Shown: positions 10,698 to 22,365, numbered from the stretch's first letter. The stretch is 64,000 nucleotides of DNA from Vitellaria paradoxa (GCA_019916065.1 CM034233.1:21959936-22023935); one strand, 5' to 3'. A program made the numbers and translations. Notes: generated from the sequence alone by a model not told the origin.

Positions 10698-11216
10698 ACC
10701 TGCCTTGGACCCGTTTGATGTTTGACAAAACAACTAATTTTTAATTTTTACATTTATTTTTTATTTTCAAAATAAAAAATAAAAACTTAAAAACATATTT
10801 CATAACAACACTAATTGATTGATAATTATAAAGTTAGAGGATTAACAGAGATTGTGAGTAGCAATTGGCATTGAGTGGCAGTCAATGATAGGGGTAGTAA
10901 TCGAAAGTGGATGATTGGTAGCAGACGCCAGAAGGAGGTGGCGCCCACTGGTACAAATAATAGTAAGTGACCGGAGAGGTGGTTATGCGAGTGGTGGTTG
11001 ATGATAAGTGGTGGTTGTAACTAGTGGTGATGCTATTGGAAAATAAAAACTTGGGAAAACAATATTTTATATTTTCATAGTTTCTAAAAATTTTATAAAT
11101 AATTTTTATTTTTTAGAACTGAAAATTGAAAATAAACTTATTAAATGTGTTTTCTTGTTTAGTTTAAAAAAATAAAAACAAAGATTAAAAACTAGAAGAC
11201 TTATCAACCGGGCCTA
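10698..11216. mobile_element. MITE-like element with inverted ends
   Basis: The left end GGACCCGTTTGATGTTTGAC is mirrored at the right by ACTTATCAACCGGGCC, and both inner flanks are rich in AAATAAAAA runs. The interior (10880-11030) is GGTGG-rich and has no usable frame. No TSD was established. Confidence 0.4.
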
Positions 11217-11473
11217 ATAATAAGCCGTAAAGCCTCTCAAAATTACACCCCATTGCCATTTCATGCCAATGTTTTTACTAGGATTAATTGATTAATTTCT
11301 AAGTTGTTAAAATCTCGATAGAGATAAACACGTTATGTAATCAAATTTAACAAGGTTTCAAAACTCAGCTCAATTAAAATTCGATTTGATGAGCTTAATC
11401 AAATTATTTTAAAATTCATTCAGAAGAATAAGGATTCAATCAAATTAACATGTGTGACAATATAAGTTAATTA

Positions 11474-12165
11474 GGCGTTATTTGATTTATTTTTTGTTTT
11501 TTATTTTTTATTTTTGTTTTTTATTTGGGTAAAGTACAAAAAATACCCTTATAGTTTACCCTCAGTATCACTTTGGTCCCACACGTTTCAATTGCAACAG
11601 TCAAATTCATACACTTTCGGTCAAGTATCAATTCGGTCCTTCCGTTAGTTGACCGTTAAAAACAACCGTTAGATTGAAAATGATATTGATGGTAAACTAT
11701 AAATGAAATTACCATTTTATCCTCGATCTAACGGTTATTTCTAACAGTTAACTAACAGAAGGACCAAATTGATACTTGACCGAAAGTGTAGGGATTTAAC
11801 TATTGCAATTGAAACGTGTGGGACCAAAGTAATACTGAGGGTAAACTGTAGAAGTATTTTTTGTACTTTACCCTTTTTATTTTATATTTTCAGCTCATTT
11901 TTTATTTTGTACTTTTGAAAATAAGGAAAACAGTTCAAAACTCATTTGGTTACTTGTGTTTTTAAAATTTGTTTTCGAAAATAGAAGATGAATTTACACA
12001 GAAAATAAAAAATGACAAAAAATTTTTTTTGAGGGTTTTTAATAAAAAATAAGAAAAATCTTAAAATAAAGAAATAAAATATTTTTTGTTTCTTTAATTT
12101 GAGATTTTTTAATATATAAAATAAGAATAAAAAATAAAAAACAAATTAAATACCACCTTAGTTTT
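11474..12165. mobile_element. Outer AT-rich foldback element (interrupted by 11527-11873)
   Basis: The left end GGCGTTATTTGATTTATTTT is inverted at the right end (AAACAAATTAAATACCACCT). A younger Mutator-like foldback is inserted near its left end. A relative with similar ends lies at about 59435-59775. Confidence 0.5.
11527..11873. mobile_element. Mutator-like foldback MITE, 347 bp
   Basis: The arms of roughly 130-150 bp are inverted copies, starting GGGTAAAGTACAAAAAATAC and ending with the complement. TTTTTATTT flanks both sides (11518-11526 and 11874-11882), a perfect 9 bp TSD, though low in complexity. The arms contain phrases such as TTTCGGTCAAGTATCAATT that also occur, diverged, in the larger element at 47403-49057. 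There is no coding capacity. Confidence 0.75.
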
Positions 12166-12850
12166 TGAATTCACGTTTAAAACTTAATACGGCTTAATAA
12201 GTTAAAAAAGTATTACACCAACGATCAAACCCTTTTGGGCGCAAAACTTTTTCGAATATATGACAATTTTTTATAGAGATCGACAATTTTAAATACGACA
12301 TTAATATCGACAACACAAACATAAAAACAAAATTACTAGTAGAAAGTTTGTCACGGCTTAAATAATATGATTGAAAATTAACATAATTTAGAGTAAGTGT
12401 ACCAACAAATAGCTAAATTATCTAATAAATAGTATACATTTTGAATTTAGCTAGTAATTTTTCTTTTTCAAGCCACATTAATACTATACATTTTACCAAT
12501 TGTTTATTAAAAATTAATTTTCTAAAATTAAAATCCATTATTTCTTCAATATAAAGGTCATTGTCTTCTTCAATAAATAATAAATAATTATTTATTTGGT
12601 GAACAGTAACTCGACAGAAATGAAGAGTTACTATAGCAGGAATAAAAATAGTTGTAACTTTGGAGAGCCTGATACATATGATTTTCTTCATATTTATTAA
12701 CAAAAATACATAAAATACTTATTTATTTATTCTGCTACACACACTCTTAGTCTAATTTTAAAATTAGTTGATTATTTAACGTGTAAGTCGTTGGAACATA
12801 AATGTACGATACCACCTTTACCTCCCCAGCTAAATTCCCAACTCTAGCCA
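12166..12850. other. AT-rich spacer, no gene seen
   Basis: Nothing was recognised. The one longer frame here (about 93 codons on the - strand) is AT-rich with no family resemblance. Confidence 0.5.
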
Positions 12851-13022
12851 GATAAAGACGAGTGCTTTTGGCTGGAACCGGCATATCAGGATCTGGCGAT
12901 CATTTTTATGCTTCAGCATCCCAAGGTAAGGCGTCATCCGAGAGTCTGGATTATCTTGTGATCTTCACTCTCCTCTTCCCCTTCTGTGTATATCTATAGG
13001 TATGTGTTATCTATCTATAGTG

Positions 13023-13073
13023 ATGCAGAGAAACCTCATAGCCCATTTTGAGCGGAGCCATTTGAAATTATAG
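13023..13073 (+). other. Upstream ORF, 16 codons
   Basis: ATG to TAG encodes MQRNLIAHFERSHLKL and lies 57 bases before the ATG of the small membrane peptide. If both are on one mRNA it would be scanned first. Whether this stretch is exonic is inferred. Confidence 0.35.
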
Positions 13074-13130
13074 CATAGAACTATAGACACAGAATCATAT
13101 TCAAGTCAAAAAGCGAGAGGGAAGGTGAAG

Positions 13131-13277
13131 ATGTTGCTGATGGGTGTGAGTTTGCAGTGCATGATGGACCTAGTGGTAGCAGGGATTTCTCTTGTAATTG
13201 GGTTAGGGATTTTTGCGTTCACTGCTTCCATCCTCTGCTCTCTTGCTTTCATCCAAAACGTCAAGGCCGTCTCTTGA
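13131..13277 (+). CDS. Small one-helix membrane peptide, 48 aa
   Basis: The peptide begins MLLMGVSLQCMMDLVVAG and ends AFIQNVKAVS. Residues about 12-42 form one long hydrophobic segment (ISLVIGLGIFAFTASILCSL in its core), so a single-pass membrane peptide is likely. I do not recognise a named family and assign no function. The ATG at 13131 follows a purine-rich leader (GGGAAGGTGAAG). Eighteen bases after the stop there is a consensus donor (AAAAG/GTAATC at 13296), and a matching acceptor (TTTGCAG) ends at 19028. I infer a spliced transcript with a 3'UTR intron of about 5.7 kb. The stop lies less than 50 nt before the junction, so nonsense-mediated decay would not be expected. The frame is too short to trust on length alone; the gene-like surroundings are the main support. 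Confidence 0.55.
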   Translation: MLLMGVSLQCMMDLVVAGISLVIGLGIFAFTASILCSLAFIQNVKAVS

Positions 13278-15008
13278 TCCCTCCAAAATCAAAAGGTAAT
13301 CTCTTCTGGTAATTCAGCTGCATTCATTTTTTGAGAATTTTGGACAGTATTACTTAGTGGGTCTCGGCGAAATCATTTGATTTCCGAGTTTATACAGTTA
13401 ATTTCGTTGATCGATTGATGCTTCTAGTGTTGGTTTAAGGGGGAGTGTCGTTTGACATTGTGCTTTATGAGGTAACTCTTGACTGTGTTGGTTTTCCGTA
13501 TCTGTTTGTGGTTGTTTTAGAGCAATGTTTGGTTTTTTCGATTTCTGAATGATACCCTTTTGAGCTGGATCTAGATGGGGTGTATTTTTTTTTTCCCCCT
13601 TATTTGTGAGTTTAGGAGAGAAAAGTAAGGAAAAGAAATCATTAGTTGGGAAAGAAGATAAAAGAATAAATGATAATAGTTTATTTATTTGTCAGTTGGA
13701 AGATAAAGGATAATGATTTGTATTTATTTATTTATTTTTTTCCTGTTGTGAGTTGAGAAGGAATGGAAAAGGAAGAAAGTGGTGTATATCGTTATTTTAC
13801 TATTAAGAGATGAATTTGAATGTTACCAATTTATTTAATCCTATAATACATTTGTAATTTTTTTATCATTTTTTATTTTATTGGCAATTATGTCATTTCA
13901 AAAGTTTTATTATTTTATTTTCTTATTTTTTGTTTTTTCTCTTCATTTTTGCCCACTCCTATGAAATTTTTAAAATTTTAACACTTTTTTTTTCCACTTC
14001 TTTCTATCTCTCTTTTTTTTTTTTTTTCTTTTCTTCTAAAAAAGCTTACAAACAAGTGATGGATTTCTAAATCTCTTTTATGGGCTCTAAATTAATGTTA
14101 ACATTCTGGAACTTCTGGGATTTAAGAGGATGCACAAATAGTTACTTCCCAAATAATAATAATAAAAAGAAAAAAGGATGTAAAAGAGTTTTGTTTTTTA
14201 TTTTGGTGTGTGTACAATTTACAATAGATCCCTTGGGCTCCAATGCCACCCCCCCCTTTTTTTGAGATAGTTTCTCATAAATTGGTGATGTTATTATTGT
14301 TGTTCTCGATAGTCTGGGGAAGATGGTTGGAAGTAGCTGTTCCTATCAGTAGACAGTTCCTGTGCTTGGTTTCTTATGTTTTCTTGTATGATATGGTTCT
14401 GATTTTTGACACAATCATTCTACACATTTAACTTTTATTTACGTGTTAGTTCCTCCCAACTAGGGGTGGATTCATGCTCAATCGAGTTTTGACTTACTCA
14501 AACTCCACTTAGGTTATTTATACTAAGTTTGAGCTTGGCTCAACAAGAATTTAAATTCGAGATTGGTTTGTAAATAGTTCAATTAAATTAAAACGACGTC
14601 GTTTTGATCCAAAATATAATAAATAAAATATTATAAAAATTATATAATGTATGTTATTTTTCGAGTCGGTTCACATGTATTCAAGACGAGTTTTTTTAGG
14701 TTTGAGTTAGTGCTTGATCATAAACAAGTCACAAATATGATCGAGCTCGTTAAGGTCACAAACTAAGCTCAAGCAATACAAAAAAATATCGTCTCGTAGC
14801 CAGTCTAGGCATGTAAAATTGGTCAACCCCACCTAACCCAACCCAATTTGCCCCTAGTTGGATCGGGTTGGGTAATATTTGACCTTGCTTTGACCAATGA
14901 CCTTATGTATTTTTTAATTTTTTTTATAATTTTTTAAAATAAATTAATTATAACTCAAACCTAAAATAAAATAATTAACCAATTGGTCATAAAAATAAAT
15001 AAATTATA

Positions 15009-16173
15009 GGGTTAATTGCCTTTACATCCCTTGTACTTAGGCTGAAATTCACTTAGACCTCCTTGACTTCAATTATTATGTACTAATATTCCCTATACTA
15101 TTCACTAAAGTACAAAAATTGACGGCGTCACGTTAACATGTAAAAAAACAAAATTATCCTCCGCTCACTCTCCTGTATCAACGGCCTGTGTTTGGTCCCT
15201 TCTCTCCTCTTCACCTAAAGCAAACATTTCACCTTTGATGAACACCATACCCATAATCATCTCCAAAAATAATCTATTAAACCCAAAATCATCTGCGTAT
15301 ATGCGGGGGTGTGTGTGTGTGCACGCGCGGACAAAATCCCAAAATCGCAAATCCTTTATACGCCACACAGATTCTCCAAACTCTTCAAAATCTCCAAAAT
15401 CATTCTCAAAAAATCTCCAACACAAATTCTAACCCACATCAATCTAGGTTTGAATCAGTTCAATGGGACGATCCCAAAGTTCATTACAAACATGAAGGAG
15501 CTTAAGACAATGGTAGACAAGAAGAAATGAATAACAGAAAGATTCTCAAGGAAAACCATCTAATATATATATATAAATATATATAATATTGCATACAAGA
15601 AGGCGAAGAAAGCATTCAAAGGCTTTCTATGCAAAAAAACCCACATCGAATCAATGTTTAGAAATTGAATCCAAATAATATATAAACCCAAAAAAAAACC
15701 CACATTGATTCAATGTTTAGAAATTGAATCCAAAAATACATAAACTAAAAAAACAAACCCAAAAAATACGTAACTTGTCAAACTCTCAATCCACTTGTCG
15801 GAGTTGAACTCTCCATCTTTTGATGTCGAGTGGTTTTCCATGTTCTCCGGAATCTTATGTTCCAGTAGCTTACAACCTTCCTTCCCTTATCCATTAGCTT
15901 AGCGACAATTTACAGGCGAAGAATGATGAAAGAGAAGAAGGACGAACAACTCCCCTTTTTTTTGTTGAACTTCAGGGGTATTTTAGTCTTTTCATTTTGG
16001 TATTTTCACTTAAAGATGGCATACTCTTCACATCTGTTACACATGTAAATCACACAATTTTGTTTGCTTTTGCACTTTAGTGAATAGTACAAGAGTATTA
16101 GTGCATAATATATAGTCGATGGGGTCTAAGTGATTTTTGGCCTAAGTATAAAGGGTGTAAAGGCAATTAACCC
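15009..16173. mobile_element. Pack-type Mutator-like element, 1165 bp
   Basis: Inverted arms of about 100 bp start GGGTTAATTGCCTTTACA and end in the complement. Further in, the arms share CTATTCACTAAAG and the phrase CACTTAGACC. Flanks are TAAATTATA (15000-15008) and TAAATTCTA (16174-16182), a 9 bp TSD with one mismatch, as Mutator-like elements make. The interior is not repetitive and carries a piece reading as a leucine-rich repeat (15430-15530). That fits capture of host gene fragments (Pack-MULE). There is no transposase, so it is non-autonomous. Confidence 0.75.
15430..15530 (+). pseudogene. Captured leucine-rich-repeat gene fragment
   Basis: The + frame reads INLGLNQFNGTIPKFITNM followed by KELKTM. 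It matches one plant extracellular LRR unit (LxLxxNxFxGxIPxxIxxLxxL). Only about one repeat is present, with no start or domain context, inside the Mutator-like element. The parent would be an LRR receptor-like protein gene elsewhere. Confidence 0.5.
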
Positions 16174-17057
16174 TAAATTCTATCAATAGTTATTGTAGAT
16201 TTGTAAGTATTGGGATTTTTCAATCACGAACGAGGGAATTAATTAAGTGCTCATTCTCATCATCATAAAAATACTATTATCTATTATCCTTTTTGATACA
16301 ATGTAAATAAAAATTTGAAAAAAATAATGGAAACAAAATTAAATTTATAGGGCCAGGGTAGGGTTGCGAGCCCCCAAAGCAGTAACCCTAGGTGGAGGGG
16401 CGGGCCATGGTCAAGCCTGTACAGACATGGGGTTAGGGTCAGATCGGGTCAAAACCAAGTTAGTCTAGGATCAACCCAACCCTCTTTGCATGCCTAGGCT
16501 AGCCTTATTCCCATGCTAGAATACAGTTATATTTCTTCTTTTTCTTTCTCCAAATGCTCCAATTAATTTTTCTTTTTCATTTTCTATCTTCTTTTCCTTT
16601 TTCCCTTGTAAATCAATGACTATGGTGCAAAGGAGTTGTAATAGATTAGTTAACTGGAAGGGTTGGTACCACAAATATGCAAATGTAACAAAGAGGAATT
16701 ACATTGCTGGAATATGATTTTAAAGAAACATATGAGCAGTAGACTCCCACATTTATAAGCAGTAGAATGCCACATTTAAAGAAATATATCATGTCTATCA
16801 GCATTTTATAACCTTCCACAGCAATATTTGGTCAGATACAATCAGGTCCTCAGTGTCTGGTCTAATCCTAGTTTTGGGGCTTGAAATGCAATCTATATTT
16901 GTCTAGGAAAAAAAAGAATACTTGCCTAACTTCACAAACTCATGTATTTATCATGTTTCTTTCCCAAGGAATGTACTTAGTGATAGGAAGGTGGCCTAAT
17001 CTTATAGGATTTATGCATCCTTACTACTAAGTTTTCCAGTTTTAACTATTGCTAAAT

Positions 17058-17212
17058 GAGGGGGGAGTTTTAGCGCAATAGTAAGGTTGCTCTTTGCAAT
17101 TTGGAAGTCGTGAGTTTAATACAATCTCTTTAGTTTTGGGGGGTAAAGCTACGTACATTTTCGCTGCCTAGACCCCTCATAGGTGGAAGCCTTGTGTATT
17201 GACCCATCCTTT
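17058..17212 (+). mobile_element. Au-like tRNA-derived SINE (degenerate)
   Basis: A box-A-like GCGCAATAGTAAGGTTG is followed by a decayed box B (GAAGTCGTGAGTTTAATAC). Then GGTAAAGCTACGTACA and CCTAGACCCCTCATAGGTGG follow, the landmark order of Au-family SINEs (GGTAAGGCTGCGTACA ... AGACCC). There is no intact tail or TSD. Confidence 0.65.
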
Positions 17213-17389
17213 TAATCCGTCCTTTTCACTATTGCGATCTAAAGAATTGAATTGCTCTAGGAATTTGCTGATCTAAAAGGAGAAACCAAGGCTTTGAGTC
17301 ATTTGAGATAAGTAAGCACTTGCATGTTTCTCATCGTTTCCATCAAGAAAAAGATGATAATAGGAACTATCTAACGTGTGATGTGTGGG

Positions 17390-18310
17390 TGGTAGTTGCC
17401 ATGTCAACCCTACTTCGGGTACCACATCAACATGAGGAATCTGACACTTGGATCAAAACCTACCTGTTGCACCCTCCAACAGGGGTATTTGAGATAACTA
17501 GTTCGATGTCACAATCAGAGCTCTCCAACTGTAACAAGCTATTCCCATGGCCACCTATTTTCTTGTGGGGGCATTCTAAAATCCAAATTGGAGCATTTTG
17601 GGCCCTTAGGATTTCTAGGAACCTATCGCTGCGACTGAACCTCGCAACCTTCCCTCCAAGATCTCAAAACTTAACTTCAGCAAGAACAACTACCATCCTT
17701 GATTAGGAGTAAGACCCAAGGATTTCCTACCTGGGGAGCCCTTCACCCATCAGCACCCCCAAGAGTCTCACGGCCCCCGTACTCCTGCTCAGCATTTTCG
17801 GAACCGACAACTATAGGACAGACTAATCAGAACGTGCGCACAAGTACAATATACCCACAATCCACTAACTACCCACTATGTGACTGGAGAGCTGGCCACT
17901 ACTTGGTTAGATCTCCAATTAATGGTTAGATCGGGCCATGTAGAGTTTAACCATCTCAGATACCACCTTCTCAGGCCCGTGAAACCCAACCTCCTTGACC
18001 TATTTATACCCCCTTCATCTATTGTATTTGTATCTGCATTTGAACCATTCACGTTAGCCAAAACCTTGCTTCGGTGATCTATCTCCCTCTCCCTCTTTCT
18101 CTGCTTTACTCCACCCTAAATCTCACCCTGCTTCCCTCCCGTGAGTTCTATCATTGACGACTATCTGCACTGTTCCCACCCTGCCAAAACATCTAGCTCA
18201 ATTTTAACAACACTTAACATCCAAGTTAAATATCTCTATTCTATCAACTTGTGTGACATCCAAGTTAAATATCTTTATTCTTGTGGGACGGTTGTGGAAT
18301 TGACGACTAA
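17390..18310 (+). mobile_element. LTR fragment of a Gypsy-type retrotransposon
   Basis: The stretch is less AT-rich than its surroundings. It has a promoter-like CCTATTTATACCCCC at about 17998 and ends near GGGACGGTTGTGGAATTGA (18286-18304). The latter resembles, with gaps, the TGGCGCCGTCTGTGGGAA block that follows the LTR in many plant Gypsy elements. A 128-codon frame at 17320-17706 shows no known domain. No second LTR was found. Assignment is tentative. Confidence 0.4.
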
Positions 18311-19028
18311 TAGTGGGGACAAAAAGTGAATTGGTGTTGTAATTTTAAAAATTTACAAAAATTTGTTTGAGGAGCTAGTCTCCTTTTATATGTTTTTTCT
18401 AGTAATATAAAACATGATTATCTTTCTAAACCTATAATAAGTGTTGTTCATCAAAGCCTCAATTGAGCACATGTTGGTACATGTCCCTTTCAAAAGGTAG
18501 ACTCTTTGAAGGTTAGTACCAACCGTTTGAGAGAGCCTCATGAACATGACCCATAACGCAATTTTATTTAGCATATAGAAGCAGTCTTGTTAAAATTAAT
18601 GCAAATATCTAAAAGTTCTACCCGGTGACAATATGCTAATGGCTTAGCAAATAAAAGACTTGGACTGTTGTCGTAGAATACCTACTTCAAAAACCTAAAG
18701 ATGACTAGTCCTCTGCATACCACGTGAGATAGATATAAGCAGGATGCTATTTAATAGTCCTATACTCAGCATCTAATTATTGAACTGCAGCTTTTACTGT
18801 ATTAATTTAACAACAGATTTTCTATAAAACTGTCCCCAATATGGTTGAAGTTGCAATATGTTGTCATTTGCAGTGAGTTCTTGGACTTGCCGTTGTGTGC
18901 GTGTGCGTGTGCGTGATAAATTGAAAATTTGGTACCTATTTCAATCATATGTATTACCATTAAATTTTTTTTTTTTTTCATGAATAAGTGAAAGTTAATC
19001 TGGGCAATATGTTTGTTTCTGTTTGCAG

Positions 19029-19290
19029 GAACAGTATTCTCTGATGAAGTTGGAATAAATGGTAGTATGTTCTACTTTCTAACATATCCTGTGTAGACTC
19101 TCACCTGCTTTGACCAATTTGGCGCTTTCCAATGGAAACTGGAACAAGAAGAATGAAGTTGGGTGAATAGTCATGAGCACGAGTTATTTTTGTTGTTTAG
19201 TGTTGCAGAAAAGATGTAGGTTTTGAGTTCGAAAATAGCTTTGACACCAAGGGGATTGTGTCCTCATTTTGATTCTATTTTCATGTAACT
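19029..19290 (+). other. Probable terminal 3'UTR exon(s) of the small-peptide transcript
   Basis: It begins after a good acceptor (polypyrimidine/TTTGCAG). It has stops in all frames and ordinary UTR-like composition, ending before T-rich repeats. A further donor-like GTAGTATG occurs at 19061. Support comes only from splice signals. Confidence 0.3.
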
Positions 19291-20070
19291 AGAGAATTTG
19301 GGGGTTTTTTTCCAGTTATCTGAAGTAAAAGATTCAAGGGACATTTCAACTCTTATGGTGGCAGTGCTGAATTTTTTTATCTTTCATACATGGCATATAA
19401 TTTGTCAACCCTCCGGTGACTCTAGTGCCATTCTGGATGCAGTACAGGTAGTGAAGAGCCCTGGGAGCACCTTTCATGTGATCTTTTTTTTTTTTTTTTT
19501 TCCCTGATAAGTTTCTCATTTTGGGACTAAATGAAGTGCAATTTTTTGCTCTGGCTTCATAGTATTGAAAGTGATGGTTAGCCTCTCTTTAAAGTGTTGG
19601 TAAGCAACTAAGTTTAGCTGTGGTAAGGGGATCCTATTCAATTCTAGGTGGTAGCAATAAGGATTCGAAGCGGTTATGGAATTTTGAAAGACTTTGGAGT
19701 AGTTATTGAAGCTATTCTTTGAGGAATTTTTGTTAGACAAAAATGTTATTTTTGGTCATTTTGAGAGCTAAATTAAAGAGGAATCTATTCTATTATAGAG
19801 TTGTTAAACGCGTTTTGCTCAACCAGTAACACACTATATTTATTTATTCAAAATGAATAAAAAAATGAATGAATAAATAAAAATGAATGCATAAACCCAC
19901 ATTGGAAGAAAGGAAGTTTTCTACAAAATAAACCCTCCTGCCTAGTTTATTTTCATTCAATTCCAGAGTGTTTTCTTCCTCTCATTCTTTGCATTTAGAG
20001 TTAGAAAGTTCAAGAGGGTGTATCAATAAAAAATTATGGGTTGATTGCGCGAGTATATTGTTATGCATTC
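19291..20070. other. Spacer, no gene seen
   Basis: Contains an 18-base T run ending at 19500 and short A/T repeats (TGAATAAA words at 19855-19880). No conserved frame is visible. Confidence 0.5.
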
Positions 20071-21400
20071 TCTCACGCCCCAAATTCTACAGAACCGGGT
20101 GAATAATATAACATAAATAATTTTAATAAATATAATATTACTGAAATTTAGGTTAAGTCATAACGCACAACTAAAAGTTAACCTCAAATGTTTATTATAA
20201 TAATTATAATAATAAAAATAATATTGATCGTCTCATAGTCATCACTATCACATCTCAGTATATTTTTCTCTTGCTTCCGAAATAAAATCTAAAATGTTTG
20301 TTTTTTGTTGAGTTACTAAAACTCAATAATCAAAACTTTTTTGGTGCCTATATACAGTGGGAATGATATTATATTATACCTGTTGATCTGGTACAGTAAT
20401 TGAGATTAGATAACATGATGTTTATGTAACTATTAAATATTTACAAAGTATAAGTAAAATAATGCTACACCTGCAATCATGAGTAATAAAAAATGCTACA
20501 CTTACAATCATGAGTAATAGGAGAATTCAAGTATTACATTATATTCCAAGAGTAAAAACTCTATAACAATTTGAAGTAGATACTGCAGTAGTCGGGGATC
20601 TCACATTTAGTCCTTTGAGATCTCAAGATCGAACACATAGCAATACAAACTTTGAGTAGATTTTTTTATCTTAATATCCACGATAAATAGTAATTTAAAA
20701 ATATATCTTAATATCCGCAATAAAGAATAATTTAGTATTCATTAATATTGTAATTTTATATATAAATTGAAATCATATGCTCCACTATTTCATCCTTAAT
20801 GTTTTTCCGGCCTCTACTCTCGAGTGCGTAGTTAGCCGTCACCCAAAAATGATTTTTTGAACTCTGCTTTCGATTATACCGTTAGTGCCACCAACCAAAA
20901 ATGTAGTCGTTGCAATGAAATCGGTAGTTCGCCGGATGGGCGACCCAAGTTGTAGACCCTAAGGTTGTAAGGTTGAACTTCACCAGTTTTGATCTCGGAT
21001 TTTGTTTCTAATTTCGTATTATTTTGTTTTATTTTATCAAAATACAAATATTGGGTTAATTTGTTAAATTTTTACAATTTTATTTCGAACAAACAAAAAT
21101 ACTAAAATTTCATCTAGAGCCATTGAAAAACTTGCATTTAATAAATTCATTAAATTCAAAGTTTAAAAATTTTCTATTTTTGTAAGTCATAAAATAATTT
21201 TTATTTATAAAAATGATATTTAAAAATAGAAAAACAATTACAATTTATAAATAAAATTAGAATCATTTAATAAATAAATTTTATTAATAAATAATTAATT
21301 ATATTTGAATTAATTAATTATTAATAAATAAATAATTTTAGATATTATTAATTATTAATAAATTAATTATTTTTAATTTTATTGAAAGGGACAGGGAGGA
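20071..21400. mobile_element. Diverged long LTR, relative of 39167-43073
   Basis: It starts TCTCACGCCCCAAATTCT, matching TGTCACGCCCCGAATTTT of the 39 kb element. In the same order it shares GAGTTACTAAAAC(T/C)CA, GGTGCCTATATACAGTGG, a GGATCTCA...AAGATC/GGGTC tRNA-like segment (20590-20660), and a GGGCGACCCAAGTTG segment (20935-20990). The right end could not be found; a 924 bp foldback sits just beyond. It is heavily decayed. Confidence 0.6.
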
Positions 21401-21441
21401 GGGTAGGGGAGGGGGAGAGAGGAATGGGGACGATGGGAGAC

Positions 21442-22365
21442 AATGACCTCAATGGGCATCTCTATAGTAGTTTATATAGACTTGGATCAGTTTTGAACTT
21501 TTTTACTAAAACAGGATCAAAATCGTTTGTTTAATACACGATTTTAAGCTCTGAAGAACCAAAAAATCGTTTACTCTATAAATAATGTTACCTTAAATTT
21601 GTTTACTGAACTGATGAATATTACTATAACAAACGATTTTAAGCAGCATCAATTGAAGAGTAAGATGTAATGAATGAGGTTAAGGGATGTAGGACGATGA
21701 CTGTGGTGAGTGAAATAGAATCCGTCACGCCGCCTAGATCTGTTATACAGTGACTCGCCATAATAGTGTTGCACAGCCTCCACCATCCTCCTTTACTCCC
21801 TCAATCTCCTTTCCCCCATAGCCCAATGCGCCTCCACCCCTGCCAGTGAAATCTAAATTTGAGAAAAATATTGATCACGAGTTTAGCTTAACATTTTTCC
21901 CAAATTTAGATTTTATTGGCAGGGGCAAAGGTGCACTGGGCTGCATGAGGAGGGAGACTGAGGGAGTAAAGGAGGACGGCGGAGGCCGTGCAACGTTGCT
22001 ATAGTGGATCACTATGCAACAGATCTGGGTGGCCTGACGATTATATCTCGCTCACCACAATCATCGTCCTACACTCCCTAATCTTGTTCATTACATCTTA
22101 TTCTTTAGTTGATACTGCTTAAAACTGTTTGCTGTAGTAGGGTGTATAAATAAATTCATCTGTTGAGTAAACGAATTTAAGGTAACTTCATTTACAAAGT
22201 AAACGATTTTTTGGTTCTTCAAAGCTTAAAATAGTGTATTCAACAAACGATTTTAATTAAATGAACTCTTGTACTCAACAAACAAATTTGATCATGTTTT
22301 AGTAAAAAGTTCAAAACTGACCAAATTCTGTATAAACTACTATAGAGATGCCCACTGAGGTCATT
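21442..22365. mobile_element. Giant foldback, 924 bp near-palindrome
   Basis: The left arm from AATGACCTCAATGGGCATCT is mirrored by the right arm ending GCCCACTGAGGTCATT. Arms are about 430-460 bp around a short centre near 21890. Matches persist through the arms: CTCTATAGTAGTTTATA, ACCAAAAAATCGTTTAC, GTAGGACGATGA, CAGATCT and TAAATTTGAGAAAAAT all have inverted partners. There is no transposase and no clear TSD. Confidence 0.85.

Larger units (their letters stand above)
14805..16497. mobile_element. Element with CTAGGCATG ends, host of the Pack-type insertion
   Basis: CTAGGCATG at 14805-14813 is inverted perfectly at 16489-16497. Next to each end are inverted GGGTTGGGT/ACCCAACCC words. This is a common plant repeat pattern with no coding sequence of its own. 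Most of its length is the younger insertion 15009-16173. Confidence 0.5.
13296..19028 (+). other. Inferred 5.7 kb 3'UTR intron packed with mobile DNA
   Basis: The interval runs from a GTAATC donor to a TTTGCAG acceptor. It contains MITE-like debris (13560-14050), a tRNA-derived SINE, a Pack-type Mutator-like element inside another element, and an LTR fragment. No other protein gene was recognised. Intron status is inferred from splice signals only. Confidence 0.4.

Noticed and set aside
17320..17706. 128-codon + frame
   Set aside because: No domain, no splice context, and located in an LTR-like fragment.
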